Source: Cyclaneusma minus (Eukaryota > Ascomycota > Leotiomycetes > Marthamycetales > Marthamycetaceae). From it: a stretch of 64,000 bases of DNA. Positions 30,490 through 41,554 of this stretch are shown here, piece after piece. The stretch spans positions 806,001 to 870,000 of the forward strand of contig JAKZHN010000015.1 of NCBI GenBank assembly GCA_037179335.1, read 5' to 3'. The notes under the pieces are model-generated. The model made no database searches. It worked only from the letters and a program-made list of their open reading frames with translations, and was not told where the DNA came from. How positions within the stretch are numbered: the first letter of the stretch is position 1; each line of letters starts with the position of its first letter. The translations under genes and the position numbers were made by a program.

Positions 30490-32168
30490 ATGGAGCAAGA
30501 CCACGACCACGGTGGCCTTGAGCCTACGAACATGCGCCCAGTGACCTACCAACAAGTCTCCGCCATGCCACTGCCACCACTCGATTGCGCAGGCCACACG
30601 GCGCAAGATTCCAACACAGAATCAGAGCACTGGAGGCGCAGCCCAACATGGGAGACTGTTCGCAGTCAGCCGCTGTCACCAGTTGGTCACCCAAGTGCAC
30701 CCAATACAGATCGCGTGTATCTGTACCAATCCATGAGGCCTGGCGCAGGAGTCCAGGAGCTCTTCTCCGTACCAGCGGTGGAAGGCCAACCTCCTATTGG
30801 CTTCATTACTATCTCTCGTTTTCGCCCAACGCAGAGCGCGCAAAAGCAATCGAGCGTGGAAAGACCGGACCAAATGTCCTCCAGCCCTAACGTGAGTTCA
30901 AACCTGGAGATGCCCGCTATACTAGCTTAGCTAACTTAGATGAGTTTCAACAGAGTCCCGACCCTCTCGACGTTGCCAAATCCTCCCCATCCAAGAAACG
31001 GGCACTCACACCCTCCTTAGCACTGCAAGGCACCATGTACAATGCAGGACATTCTGTGACGAAACGAACCAGACTCTCGACTACTCCCAACGATCTACTT
31101 TCTCATGAGAACATGGCCAACAAGGAGACGGGTCCCGGCTCTCCCGTTATCCACCAGAATAGGGAGATGCCTTCTGCCCCTGGACACCTTGTTGCGGCAG
31201 ACTACACTCCCCGAACCAGGGAGAGGCCTTCTTCCTCTGGAAACCTTGTTGTAGCAGACCGCCCCTCAGGGGCTAGCGGCACGTTGTCATCCACTGAAAA
31301 TGCTTTCAAATCGAGCCACGCCCAACAAGTGCGCAGATCTCCATCTTGGAGTTCCCTCAACATCGCCCCACGCCCTTCCCGAATCCCTCGTCCTGTATTT
31401 TACCAGCCTTTCCAACGTCATCCTCCTCTCAGTCCCCCTTGGGAGCCGCCCGCATACCTCATCCCATGGCCGGCACGCAGGCTTGTATTGGACGACTTTC
31501 AGAAAGCCTGTGAACGATCCGGTTTCTTCTTTTTCAGGAGAAACCTGCCGGCATCTCAGATGCCAAAGAAATGGCGAACTCCTGATCATCTTGAGATTAG
31601 CGGTGGGCTGTTTGAAGGATTTTATTTGGGCAATATGCACAGATTGCCCTTCAGAGTGAAGGGTGCTATGTCGGATCAGAAGAAGGCGCGGACGGGAAAA
31701 GAAAGGAATCTACTGAGACTCCAGAGGCGTACGGCATTGGAGAATGACGTGGATCCCGTCATCTATGTTAGAAATTCGGCGGTTCACCGTGGACTGGACA
31801 AAAACGGCAACCATACTTTCGATATCAACGTGCGTGAGATGATCCAAGATTGCAGAGGTTATGCAGCTTGTCTGGACGACAACAAATTGTTGTAGAAACT
31901 CAGCGATATTGTCAAGGTCCTCCAGGACTTGGAAGATGACATTGAAAGAGGCCTTACGGCTATCTGGGACGGTTACAGGTCGAAAAGAGCTCAGATTATT
32001 GGAGGACCTCTTTATACAGAGGAGCAAGACCGACTCTTGAACGACTGGGTGATGGACGAGCAAGAAAAATTTCTGAAGAGAAAAGGGATTCAGTTAGAAA
32101 ATGCTGTGAGGTATATATTCTGGCAGGAGGAGAGGCTTTACCTCGACACGCTGTTTTCTAGCAGATGA
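30490..32168 (+). CDS. unrecognised 516-residue accessory protein
   Basis: Exons 30490-30891, 30954-31829 and 31896-32168. The first intron has GTGAGT, a branch-like GCTAAC and CAACAG. The second (66 nt, GTGCGT...TTGTAG) removes an in-frame TAG. Residues 1-300 are Pro/Ser/Arg-rich and disordered, with a short internal repeat (REMPSAPGHLVAADY / RERPSSSGNLVVADR). The C-terminal third is ordered: RRLVLDDFQKACERSGFFFF, PKKWRTPDHLEISGGLFEGF, KERNLLRLQRRTALENDVDP, DIVKVLQDLEDDIERGLTAI, ENAVRYIFWQEERLYLDTLF. No domain recognised, no signal peptide or membrane segment. It lies between oppositely oriented copies B and C of module R, so it may be cargo of a larger repeat unit. If the second intron is not real the protein is truncated at 468 residues. 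Confidence 0.5.
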
Positions 32169-32404
32169 TCGCGTCGGGACGGTGTACGGACTACGGAGTC
32201 TGAGAACCGACGATGGTTGGTTCGGCAATGAGATACATGTAGGAAATTGAAAGACTTCCTCGAAATTTGCTCACGTGGACGGTTGTGAATAGTCCTTTCT
32301 CGGTCACTCGTCGAGTTTGTAGGTTCGAGAATGAAATCCACGCAGTCTGACCTTCGCATAGCTGCACGCGGAGAAAAGAGTATGCGAAGAACAAGCGGGA
32401 AAAG

Positions 32405-33000
32405 ATAAAAAACTAATAGTGAAACAAGTGAGGGGGGAAAAAAAAAGGGGGCAAAAAAAAAGCAAAAAGAAATTCACTTACCCGGTATGATTCGAATTGT
32501 CGATCCCGCCTCATGTACGAAGCACTTTTCTTCACCAGATTGACGGGCCGACCCGCAGATCTTACTCCCGAAGGCAGCAGTGTTAAGCAGGCTTCCACTG
32601 AGCCACTTGACCGAGTGTTGATATTCGTTTCTCATATTAAGTATATAAGGGAGACGGCGGGCACATGCGCATCCCTCGCAGCCTTCGCAGCCCCCTTCTC
32701 AGTCCCTCTCCCTCGGTCCCTCTTTGCCGCCCAACTTCACCCCTCATCAATCTCCTCATTATCTGTATCTGTTCCGCATCATCATCTCATCCTCATCCGT
32801 CTTGGTGCTCGTCCTCAGTACCCTCATCCAGCATCCCCCTCTTCAGCCTGCTTCCCAGCTTGCGCCTTCTGCCTCTCACTCTGCTCCCCCCTCCTCCAAG
32901 AGAACTCGTTGTGACTCAGCAGCATCGAATACCGCAGTGACTAGTCCATCTCACCGCCCAATCACGCATTCCACTTCATTGCGCAGGTAGCCAGGCTGAC
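32405..33000 (-). repeat. module R, copy C (inverted), with tRNA-like A and B boxes
   Basis: On the minus strand it has the same order as copy B: GATGCGGAAC, the purine tract (GAGGGACCGAGGGAGAGG), GCATGTGCCCGCCGTCTCCC, an A box TGGCTCAGTGG (plus 32595-32605), a B-box-like CAATTCGAATC (plus 32489-32499), then pyrimidine runs to about 32405. The A box fits the Pol III consensus well. Inverted relative to copies A and B. Confidence 0.6.
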
Positions 33001-33095
33001 AGTCCCACAGTTCACATTCAACGCCACACAGCTTAGTATCTTCCTATTCACTAGACTAGGACCCCTTCCCACACAAAAGCGCCCACCACAATCCA

Positions 33096-35873
33096 TCAAA
33101 CCGCCCTCTCCCTCGCGCCCACCAACCTCTCAAACCGATCCACACTCATAATAAACGTCCCACGCCCCTGCGTCATACTTCTCAAATGCTTCAAATACCC
33201 CACCATCTCCTTCAACGGCACCCTCGCCTTCACCGCCCTCTGCATCCCCGGCCCATCCCCCACTACATCGCTTTGTCCCTCACTCGCGAACGGGTCCTTA
33301 GGCGCATAGATCCGCGACACATCAATACGCTTAGTATTTTCCTCTGCCTCAGCGCTTTCAATGGCATCGTCGCCGAGAGACAGCACGTGGCCGCCGCGCG
33401 CTGACGATATGTCATGCACGATGGCGCCGAGTGTGGACTCGTCGCAGGAAATGGTTACATTCATGACGGGCTCCATGAGGCCGATTTCGGCGTCTTGGTG
33501 TGCGGTGCGGAGGGCGTTTTGTACTGAAATGCGCGCTACGGATGAGAGGGCTGCTGGGGTGGTCTCGGAGTAGAGGTCGGTGGTGGTGGAGAAGTGAAGA
33601 GATACGTGAGCGGCGTGGAGAGGAAAGTTGCGGCGGGGACCACGGGCTAAAGCTGCTGCGGCACCGGTGACGAGAGCGTCGCGGACGACTTGTAGAGGTA
33701 GCTCCTCGGGGAGACGAATGGTGCCTTCGGGGAGAGTGGGAGAGTCTACTGAGGTAGTCACGGAGATTGTGTTGCCGTCTCGAGTGACAGTGTATGTTGT
33801 TGACGTGTTGATGGGACTTTGGTCAAGTGGGAAAATGCTTGCTTGACATCCTGCCTTTCCTTTCTTGCCTGCAATTTCGCGGTCAAAAACAAAGTGAGTG
33901 GGGGAGGTAGGAGAGAGCACGCATTCACGATATCCGATCTCAATCGCACCCATGGTAGCTTTGGCCTTGAAGTCATTCACCAGGCGATCCTTTGCAATCT
34001 CCAGATGTAGCTCACCCATGCCACTCAGAAGCATCTGTCCCGACTCTTCATCTATGTTGACATGGAGACTTGGATCTTCCCTAAGCAGAATCTCGAGGAT
34101 GTCCTTCACGTTCTTTTCTTCGCCGAGGCTGTGTGGCTCGATGGCAGCAAAGAATACAGGAGGAGGAACATCAATCGGCTTGAGTTGAAGATCGTTCAAT
34201 GGGGGCGGTGGACCCATCTTCGGATTGACACCAGGATAGCAGATCAATGTGTCACCTGTCCGAGCATGTTTTAGTCCAGCAATGACACCAATCTGGCCAG
34301 CTGGGATACTGGGTATTTCGACGGCATCCGAGGCATACATTTGCAGTAGCCTCTGGGCCTTCTCAGTGACGTGAAGGTTGGTGTTCCACAGCTGAGCGTT
34401 TCGATTGATGGATCCGGAGTAGGTTCGTACATATACCAGGACACCTCGGCGAGCGTCATTGACGACCTTGAATGCTAGAGCACACCCTTCTATCTTCTTC
34501 ACCATTGAGGTCTGTGGCGGTTGTTTCTTGACCACTTTCAGAGGCGCAGGCTGCTCCAGTTGAACCTTGTCCTCGAGTAAGTCCGTCAACTTAGCTTGAA
34601 CAGGTCCTAGGCTGATCTCAGAATCCGGCCTCTCCGTAGGATCAGGCAGCAAGTCATTGACGGCATCGAGAAGGGGCTGGACGCCAATGTTCCTGAAGCT
34701 TGCTCCCGCAAAAACAGGAATGACTTTGCCCGTTCCGTCTAGGACGCATCGTCGCAGGCTAGCTCGAATATGGTGAGCAGGTATAGCAAGACTGTCATCG
34801 TTGCATTCCATCCAAGTTTCGAGCAGAACCTCATCATACTCGCACAGAGCCTCCACAAGTGCGGCTCGTGCTTTCTTCAGTTCTTCGGCAAATTTATTCT
34901 CGTTCTTTTCGAGATCCGCCAGGGAAATCTGCTTGACCCCTTTTCCGTCTCCCTCCTCGGGCCATCTCAGACCATAGAGGTTAACAGCATCTCCTACACC
35001 CATGAACCTGCCGTTTCCGCCTTTCCACCACGGAATATGGCACACAGCTGGCCAGCCTTTCAGTCTGGATCCGACTTCTTTGACTGTCCGCCCAAAGGCA
35101 GCACCATCTCGATCTAGTTTGTTGACAAAGACGAATCGAGGAATGCTGTATTTGTTTGCTTGAGCCCAGACTTTTTCAGTCTGAGCTTCTACACCTGCGA
35201 CGCCATCGAGAATACAAACTGCTCCGTCTAGAATGCGGAGGGAGCGGAGAACTTCGAAAGTGAAGTCGGCGTGGCCGGGGGTATCTATCAAGTTGATGGT
35301 ATGGTGGATCTGGGAGTGGGGAGTGAGGTCGGTGATGTTCTTGGGTGGTGGAGCCAGAGTCGGTGGCCAGTGGAGGGTAACGGCTGCAGACTGGATAGTG
35401 ATGCCCCTGGCTCTTTCAGCAGGGAGGAAATCGGTCACGGTGGATCCATCATCGACATCTGACGCGAATGTTAATTATTGAGCGAGGTGAGATAGAGCTA
35501 GCTTCCCATTGAAGTTGAGTACATGGAGTAGTTCAAGTGATGGAAGACAAACGAAAGAATCTTGTCAAACATGAGTTGAAATCAGAAAATTCACGTGACA
35601 TACCTCCTATTCTCCGTGTGTAGCCACTGTAGTAGAGCATACGCTCGGTGGTGGTTGTTTTCCCCTTGTCGAAGTATTAGCCAAGTTTTAATTAGCCAAA
35701 GTTTTACAGCTTACAGCATCGATATGGGCTATAATGCCGATATTGCGTGTAGTCTTGATGTTTGGTGGCTGGCCCTGGGTGGAGTACTGTCGCGAAAGCA
35801 CATATTGGGCGTTACTTCTCCATGAACGGCCTGGAGGACAGCGCCTGGGCCAATTGATGAGGCGCATCACCAT
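33096..35873 (-). CDS. MEF2: mitochondrial elongation factor G2 (ribosome recycling GTPase)
   Basis: Exons on the minus strand 35873-35715, 35664-35604 and 35458-33096 give 860 residues. The N terminus (MVMRLINWPRRCPPGRSWRS) is basic and Arg-rich, a mitochondrial presequence. G1 AHIDAGKTTTTERML (residues 49-63) is rebuilt across the first intron. Then come RARGITIQSAA (switch I), DTPGHADF (G3), NKLD (G4) and domain II to V signatures (ESGQMLLSGMGELHLEIAKD, MEPVMNVTISCDESTLGAIV). With EF-G2-type spacing and length, this is the factor that with mtRRF releases post-termination mitochondrial ribosomes. The ATG at 35867 is an alternative start. It diverges from VPS17 over a 470-bp shared promoter. 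Confidence 0.93.
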
Positions 35874-36343
35874 TCATGGAAATAATCAGACGAAAGCTGT
35901 CTCCCGCCGCCCAAAAGGTTCAATGCTGGGCTATTCAATGCTGGGCTATGTCCAAGCTCCAAGCTTCAGACTGACGTCGCTTGGCGGTTAGCGCGGCAAT
36001 GGCGGCAATTGAGCTTCAGACAGCAAGCGCGCGTCGGTTCGGTTTCGGATCGAAGCTGCCTCCAATCTGGTCCCGCTGCGTCCAACTCTCGCTGCAAAGC
36101 TGTCGCCCGACCTCACTTGTGCCCCCAGCTGCCCGCTGCCACTCGTTCGACTTTCGCGCCACTCTGCTCAGCTCACCGTCGCTGCGCTGCACGAACTCGA
36201 CGGGCATACGCTGAACAACTCGCATCTGTGCATCCAGCAGTGCTGAGCTTGGCGTCCAAGTCAACACCGGCCCCCCTGCTCCACCTTTCTACCGCCTGCA
36301 GCGTACGACCATTGGCGAGCGTGTGACCTGATACACCGACATC
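35874..36343. promoter_or_regulatory. shared divergent promoter of MEF2 and VPS17
   Basis: 470 bp between the two start codons. It contains a 10-bp direct repeat (ATGCTGGGCTAT / ATGCTGGGCTAT, 35923-35951) but no TATA box near either start, as expected for housekeeping genes. Confidence 0.5.
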
Positions 36344-38381
36344 ATGGATTATTCAGCTTCCATCCACGATGCCGATCATCCCGCCGGCTCCTCGCCCTGG
36401 GGAAGCTCTCCGCAGTCCTCGCCCAACCGATCAAGAAACGACTTTGGCTCGCCAGCCCAACCCGAACCTGCCTCCTCTCCAGCCCTGGGCCCGGGTGGTT
36501 TCAACGGTCTCGGAGCCCCAGCCATGACGTCGCCTCTGCCTCCAGCTTCCCCCAATCCCAATGAAGCAGATCACGACGAGAGACCCGATACTGCTGATAC
36601 TCAAGAGTCGGATCTGAGCTACGGCCCTCAGGGATACCCAGAACATGGACCACAAGGCGCCTACCAACATCCCCAGCCCCAGCGATATGTTGCTCCCATG
36701 AGAGACCCGTCGGACTACCCGAGGCAGGACATACAGAGACAGAGGGAGGGGATACAGCGCCAGCCGTCGCAGAGGCCCGCAGGATCTCAATACAAGCTTC
36801 AAGCCAAGATCACTGGTCTTGAGCGTACTGGCCGCAAGGACACAATTTTGCGATTTGACGTCCACGTAATTGACTCCCCTTCCTTTCTGTCACGTTGCAA
36901 GAATACCCCTTATGTGCGCGAATACGTACTGATTCCTAGTGAAAAGACAAACCTCCCTAAGTTCCGAACCACACAATTCCGCGATGTTCGCCGTACTCAC
37001 TCCGAATTCGTCAAATTGGCCGAACACCTCATCTCCTCAAACCCTGAAGCTCTAGTCCCCGCCGTCCCCCCAGCACTCACAAGTGCAGGCGCAGGTACCG
37101 ACGAGGATGAAGCGCGGGTGAAAGCAACCATGCAGCGCTGGCTCAATTACGTGTGCTCCAATGACGTGTTGATGCGCGATGATGAGATGGTCCTTTTTGT
37201 TGAAAGCGACTTTGGGTATTCTCCTATGGTCAAGAGAAAGCAGCCTGCGACAGGAGTGAGGAGGAAGGTCATTAAGCAGTTTGCACCACCTCCAGATGAT
37301 ACCCCTGAACTGCAAGACGCACGTCCAATCATCAAGCTCTTCTACCTCGGCGCTATGGATTCGGGGCACAAAGTTGATAAGCTTGTCAAAGCTCGTCGAG
37401 GTAAGCTCGTCCCTCGGTGGCTACATATTTCCCACCGCTTCTACACCCATCTATCGGGTTGAGTCTTTTTGCGCTTGGCTAACATAACAACCTACAGCTC
37501 TGGGATTAGCTGAAGCCGATTTCGGTGTCAAGCTCACACAACTCCATGTCCAAGAGCCACATCCTGGTCTCTCACTTGCCTACAGGAAGCTTGGTAAAAC
37601 TATCCAGACCACAGGAGACTTCCACTCCGCGCAAGGTACCTCCGCTGCAACCACGATTGGCGACCCTCTCCAGTACCATTCCCAAGATGCCTTTATCGTG
37701 AAAGAGACACTTACCAACCGCCACATCCTACTACGTGAACTGCTCCAAGCACAGCAGACCACACGATCGAAGACCCAAGCCGCTGACCGTTTGAAGTCGG
37801 GAGGCTCTGTTCGCCGCGAGAAAGTCGATGAAGCAATCAGCGCTCTCGAAGAAGCCCGCAGCACCGAGCTTTACCTGACCAACAAGACGCAGCGTGTGAC
37901 ACAAAATTTGGTGGCGGAAAGACGACGCTGGTTCCAACGTACGACTAATGATATGCGCCAGAGCATTCGCGAGTATGTGTTGCGGGAGATTGAAGCTGAG
38001 CGGAGAACTCTTGCTACCTTGGAGAGCATCCGGCCTGACATCCGCGCCATTGATGCTTCTGGAGGCCTGTCACGACTAGGCCGAGAAGGCCACCCCATTG
38101 CGCCTCGCCGAACCAGCTTAGCAGCATCTCAGGGACCGCGAGGGGACGCCTGGAGTGGTGTCAAGAGGACAACCACCGGCGGCATTGCCAGAAGCGTTGC
38201 TGGCTCATACATGGGCGCAGTCAGTGAGCATGAAGAAGATGACGAGGAAGGTCCTGTCGGACGAGCCCGCACCTTGAGCCAAGCGAGTCTGGGAAAGAGC
38301 GGATTGCTAAAGGAGGAGGATGACGAGGACCGCGTGGATGCGAGGAATGCAGCCAGTCGGCTGGCGACGAGTACTTTTTGA
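36344..38381 (+). CDS. VPS17: Vps17-like sorting nexin (PX-BAR) of the retromer
   Basis: Exons 36344-37400 and 37498-38381 (GTAAGC...CTACAG, branch-like GCTAACAT) give 646 residues. Residues 1-145 are Pro/Ser/Gln-rich and disordered. The PX domain (about 147-290) starts QYKLQAKITGLERTGRKDTI and includes RDVRRTHSEFVKLAEHLI and LNYVCSNDVLMRDDEMVLFV. The BAR region (about 320-570) is helical: LGLAEADFGVKLTQLHVQEP, ETLTNRHILLRELLQAQQTT, EKVDEAISALEEARSTELYL. The C terminus is acidic and low in complexity. The classic PX basic/aromatic lipid motif is not obvious, as in yeast Vps17. It pairs with Vps5 to tubulate endosomal membrane for cargo return to the Golgi. Confidence 0.9.
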
Positions 38382-38579
38382 GGGCCAGCCGAGCCTTCTC
38401 ATTCGGTACGATTGAGGAAGGCGAGGGAGCTGGCGAGAGAGAAGGAGAATAGAGGGTTGGGTGACGGGCTATTGCTGCTTTTTCAAGGAGTGAAGTGGAG
38501 GGAAAAGAGCAAGGGGAGTGAGTTTTGAGCTTGAGCGCCCCGGTGCTGATCACGTTTAGCGTTGGCTATGGTGGGCTAG

Positions 38580-38750
38580 GTTAAGAAGCGGAGCGAGCGT
38601 GCGATGGAGCGTGATGCTGTCGCGAATGTGTATACATCAGCGGCTGCGTGTCTGTTTGCCCATCTCTACTAGGCTACGGCTTTTAGCAATAGTAGATAGC
38701 AGACTTTTCCCAGAATGTCATGGTATCATCATTTCCTGGCCGTAGTCCTC
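38580..38750 (+). repeat. dispersed repeat D, copy 1
   Basis: About 165 bp nearly the same as 59028-59195: GGAGCGAGCGTGCGATGGAG, ATCTCTACTAGGCT, CGGCTTTTAGC, AGCAGACTTTTCCCAGAA, ATTTCCTGGCCGT. Same orientation, roughly 80-85% identical by eye. Not coding. Confidence 0.8.
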
Positions 38751-38854
38751 GATTCGGGTATAATTACGGTACCATGAAAAAAGTCCTGGTACAGCCCACA
38801 ATTTCTGTGTTTCTCTATTTGGATTCTTTATAACTAACTGGTCTATTCTAAGTT

Positions 38855-39020
38855 ACATGGATTGTTCCAAATAAAATCTGGATATCCCAGAGAACTCAAG
38901 AGGTTTAAAAAACATGGGATACTCCAGTTAGCTGGAATGTTGCTGATATTGGAGGCTGAGTCCTGACTACCAGTCGTATCCAGATTTTGTTTTAGCTCTT
39001 TTTTTAAAAAAAATCCATGT
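38855..39020. mobile_element. MITE-like inverted repeat, 166 bp
   Basis: The outer arms ACATGGATT (38855-38863) and AATCCATGT (39012-39020) are complementary, as are the inner arms AAAATCTGGATA (38873-38884) and TATCCAGATTTT (38978-38989). No clear target duplication, so this is an inverted repeat of probable transposon origin only. Confidence 0.45.
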
Positions 39021-39931
39021 CTATCGTTTTGCTTTATTGCAAGAACACCGCTTGACGGCAGGCGGCTATAGCAGCCGTGTTTTCCACACCAAAACTGGTT
39101 GGCAATCCCGCCGGTTATGACCGCAACTGGCAGGCTATACGCCCTGAATATTGTCCCCTATAGAACAGAAGCAACACCGCGGTCTGAATCACCTGGACGC
39201 AGACATACCTGGCCCATGTACGGCATGTTCGGCTCCAGCCTCCAACAGTTTCATGTATTTTGGGTCCTTGTCTTTGGTGGAGATGTGGGGAATAGGCTTC
39301 GGGTGACTCTTGAAACAGAAGCAACTCGTCATACAACTGGTCGTCCAGAATTTAGCAAAAGCAAATAGGAGCCGTGTCTTCCGAGTTCCAGAGGATAGAG
39401 GTTGTCAGAGGAAAGGAGAGGTATTCATATGACAAGAGCGCCGCTGACATGACGATATTTGCAGCCAGTGGGTTGCGAGAGGGGTGTGGACGATCGAGAA
39501 TGCGGAATTGAAACGGTAGACTCCTCGCCGATTGACGCTGCTTGGGAGGTTTGGAGATGGTCTCTTGGGGTGAAAGGCAGATCAATAAGGTCTCCAGATT
39601 GTCCAGGCTATGATTTTTTTTTGTCGGTGTAGCTTCTGTTGTCGTTTGAGATCGTGTTTTTCATTTCATTTCTTGAAAAACAAATTAACGGCAAATGGTT
39701 GTGGAAGCGAGGGGAAAAAATAGTGGCGATGAAACTAAAAGCAGTGATATAAAGCGTTAAATATGGGAAAGAATGAGGGGATAGTCGTTCACCTTCACTC
39801 GGAGCTGTCCTAAAATGCTATATTAATTTCCTAAACTAGCCTTTACGCAAAACCATAACGACAAGACATGCAATAGTCAACCGTTGTATTTGCTATATAT
39901 ATCATAAATCGCAAAGCCTGATTTTCAAGTC
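39021..39931. other. no supported gene
   Basis: 39090-39160 resembles 57895-57965 (GCCGGTTATGACCGCAACTGGCAGGCTA versus the GCCGGCTATGATTGCGATTG form), another dispersed piece. From about 39600 the composition falls to strongly AT-rich, as in RIP-mutated or transposon-rich DNA. Confidence 0.45.
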
Positions 39932-40368
39932 TAAGGCTCTCCACGATTAAAAATCGTAAATAATTAGCCTTAATTGTGATCGTAATCATATTCGTGAATT
40001 TTACCGAATTTTAATCGGACGATTACGAGTTAATCGTATTAATCGTCAAATTATCGTTTTAGCTTTTTAATTCTAGCCTTCTAATAACTAAAAAATATAC
40101 AATCTTTTTTTTCTTAGCTAATAATAGCTTGTTTTCTAAAAGGAAACTTGTTTTAAAATCCTTAAAATTAGGACTTTTGAAATATTTAATATTATAAATA
40201 TTAGCTAAAAAATTACATAATTTATATATATTGCTTGTATGCCAAGACGAATAGACGATTATTATAAGGAAAATTTCAACTACTCGCAATCGTATTCGCA
40301 ATCGTAATCGTACGATTACGATTACGACTTTAATACAAATAGCTATTCGTGGAGACTGGAGAGCCCTA
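39932..40368. mobile_element. hAT-like non-autonomous element (MITE), 437 bp
   Basis: The terminal inverted repeats TAAGGCTCTCC (39932-39942) and GGAGAGCCCTA (40358-40368) differ at one base. The element is flanked by an exact 8-bp direct repeat TTCAAGTC (39924-39931 and 40369-40376). An 8-bp target duplication and TARGG-type ends are hallmarks of the hAT superfamily. The interior is AT-rich with many GATTACGATT/AATCGTAATC repeats and no transposase, so it would need one supplied in trans. Confidence 0.85.
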
Positions 40369-41554
40369 TTCAAGTCTCAAGCAAAGTTAGCCACCATTTA
40401 ATTACAGAACCATCGGCCTAGTTGCAAAACAAGTTTGTTTCTCATTATTAATACACATCTCTATAAGACGTCGCCAATATATTCAACAATTCTTCGGTAT
40501 TCGGCCGTATCTATAATAAATAAGCGGAATAATATCCATGTGCATATAAGCCCACGCAACGGCTGGTTAAAATAGACTCACAAATGAATTCAAAAAATCC
40601 TAAACATTGGCTTACCTAACTTATCAACAATTTTAAGCTTGATATCAAGTCGGAACCCTTAGGCTACGCTATTGCTAATTTTAATCAGGCCATAAATAGG
40701 AATTTCCATAGAACAGTGCCCCGAGCTCGTCAAGGTACCATTCCCTTAAAACGTTAATTGTCCTTTTGCTCCTATCTCTCACCTGATCCTCTGTTTTCTT
40801 CCCAAAAGTGTGTCACATCAACGGAGCCTCTAAGTGGTATCGGCTTGGGGCCCCTTAACTTAGCAGTCGGTGTCCAAGCCCTCCTCGTTCATCAGCATCT
40901 AAGTGGAACTAGGCCCGGATCATAGTTCAGCCGGGGCTGGGCTTCCCTCACAACAATCAATCAATTCAATGAGGGTCTGAAGACCATCCATCTATCCTAC
41001 CCCTTCTCACAAAATTGGTCGCAACACGCCACCAACCAGTATCAGATCATTGATATGTGTACACCAGTCTCTTGACAGAGATAACCAGCCTTCGGGCACC
41101 AGGCGGTCTTCGAAGTGCTACCACGCGACGAGCCTCACAGCGCAAGCGACTTTGGCTCCTTCGAACTCCATCACCAGAGATCGCGAGAAAGCCCTCCCTC
41201 CACCCAAGTGATGCCGTCAAAGCGGCCGCTTCTTTTCGCCCATTGCATTCCGCTCACCAGACAGCCGAGCTCTCGCTGTCACCACCGGACGATCTGTCAC
41301 TGCAAGACTCGTCTGTCAAGGCCAGGTTAGCCTGTCGAAACTAACGTCGCCTCTCAGTGGCTCAATTGTCTACTCGCTGTTTTATGACCTGCCTCCTAAG
41401 CATAAGGTACTTAATAAGTCCAGCGCGGATGGACACTTCCGCCTAACCGAGGTTTGTAGTGGTACATTATTCCTGTTATATTCAACAACTTTGATCTAAT
41501 GATAGAATAGAACTGAGAAGGACAGCCAGCGGCGGCAACCACCTCCCATGACCC
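40369..41554. other. AT-rich intergenic DNA then 3' flank of the PKS, no gene seen
   Basis: 40400-40720 is AT-rich without structure I recognise. The open stretch at 41057-41344 starts at a non-ATG codon and has no motif. Confidence 0.45.

Noticed and set aside
40059..40373. minus-strand 104-codon frame in the AT-rich island
   Set aside because: Lies inside the hAT-like MITE. Its hydrophobic composition is what AT-rich DNA gives by chance.
41057..41344. 95-codon frame beyond the PKS 3' end
   Set aside because: Starts at a non-ATG codon and has no recognisable motif or splice context.
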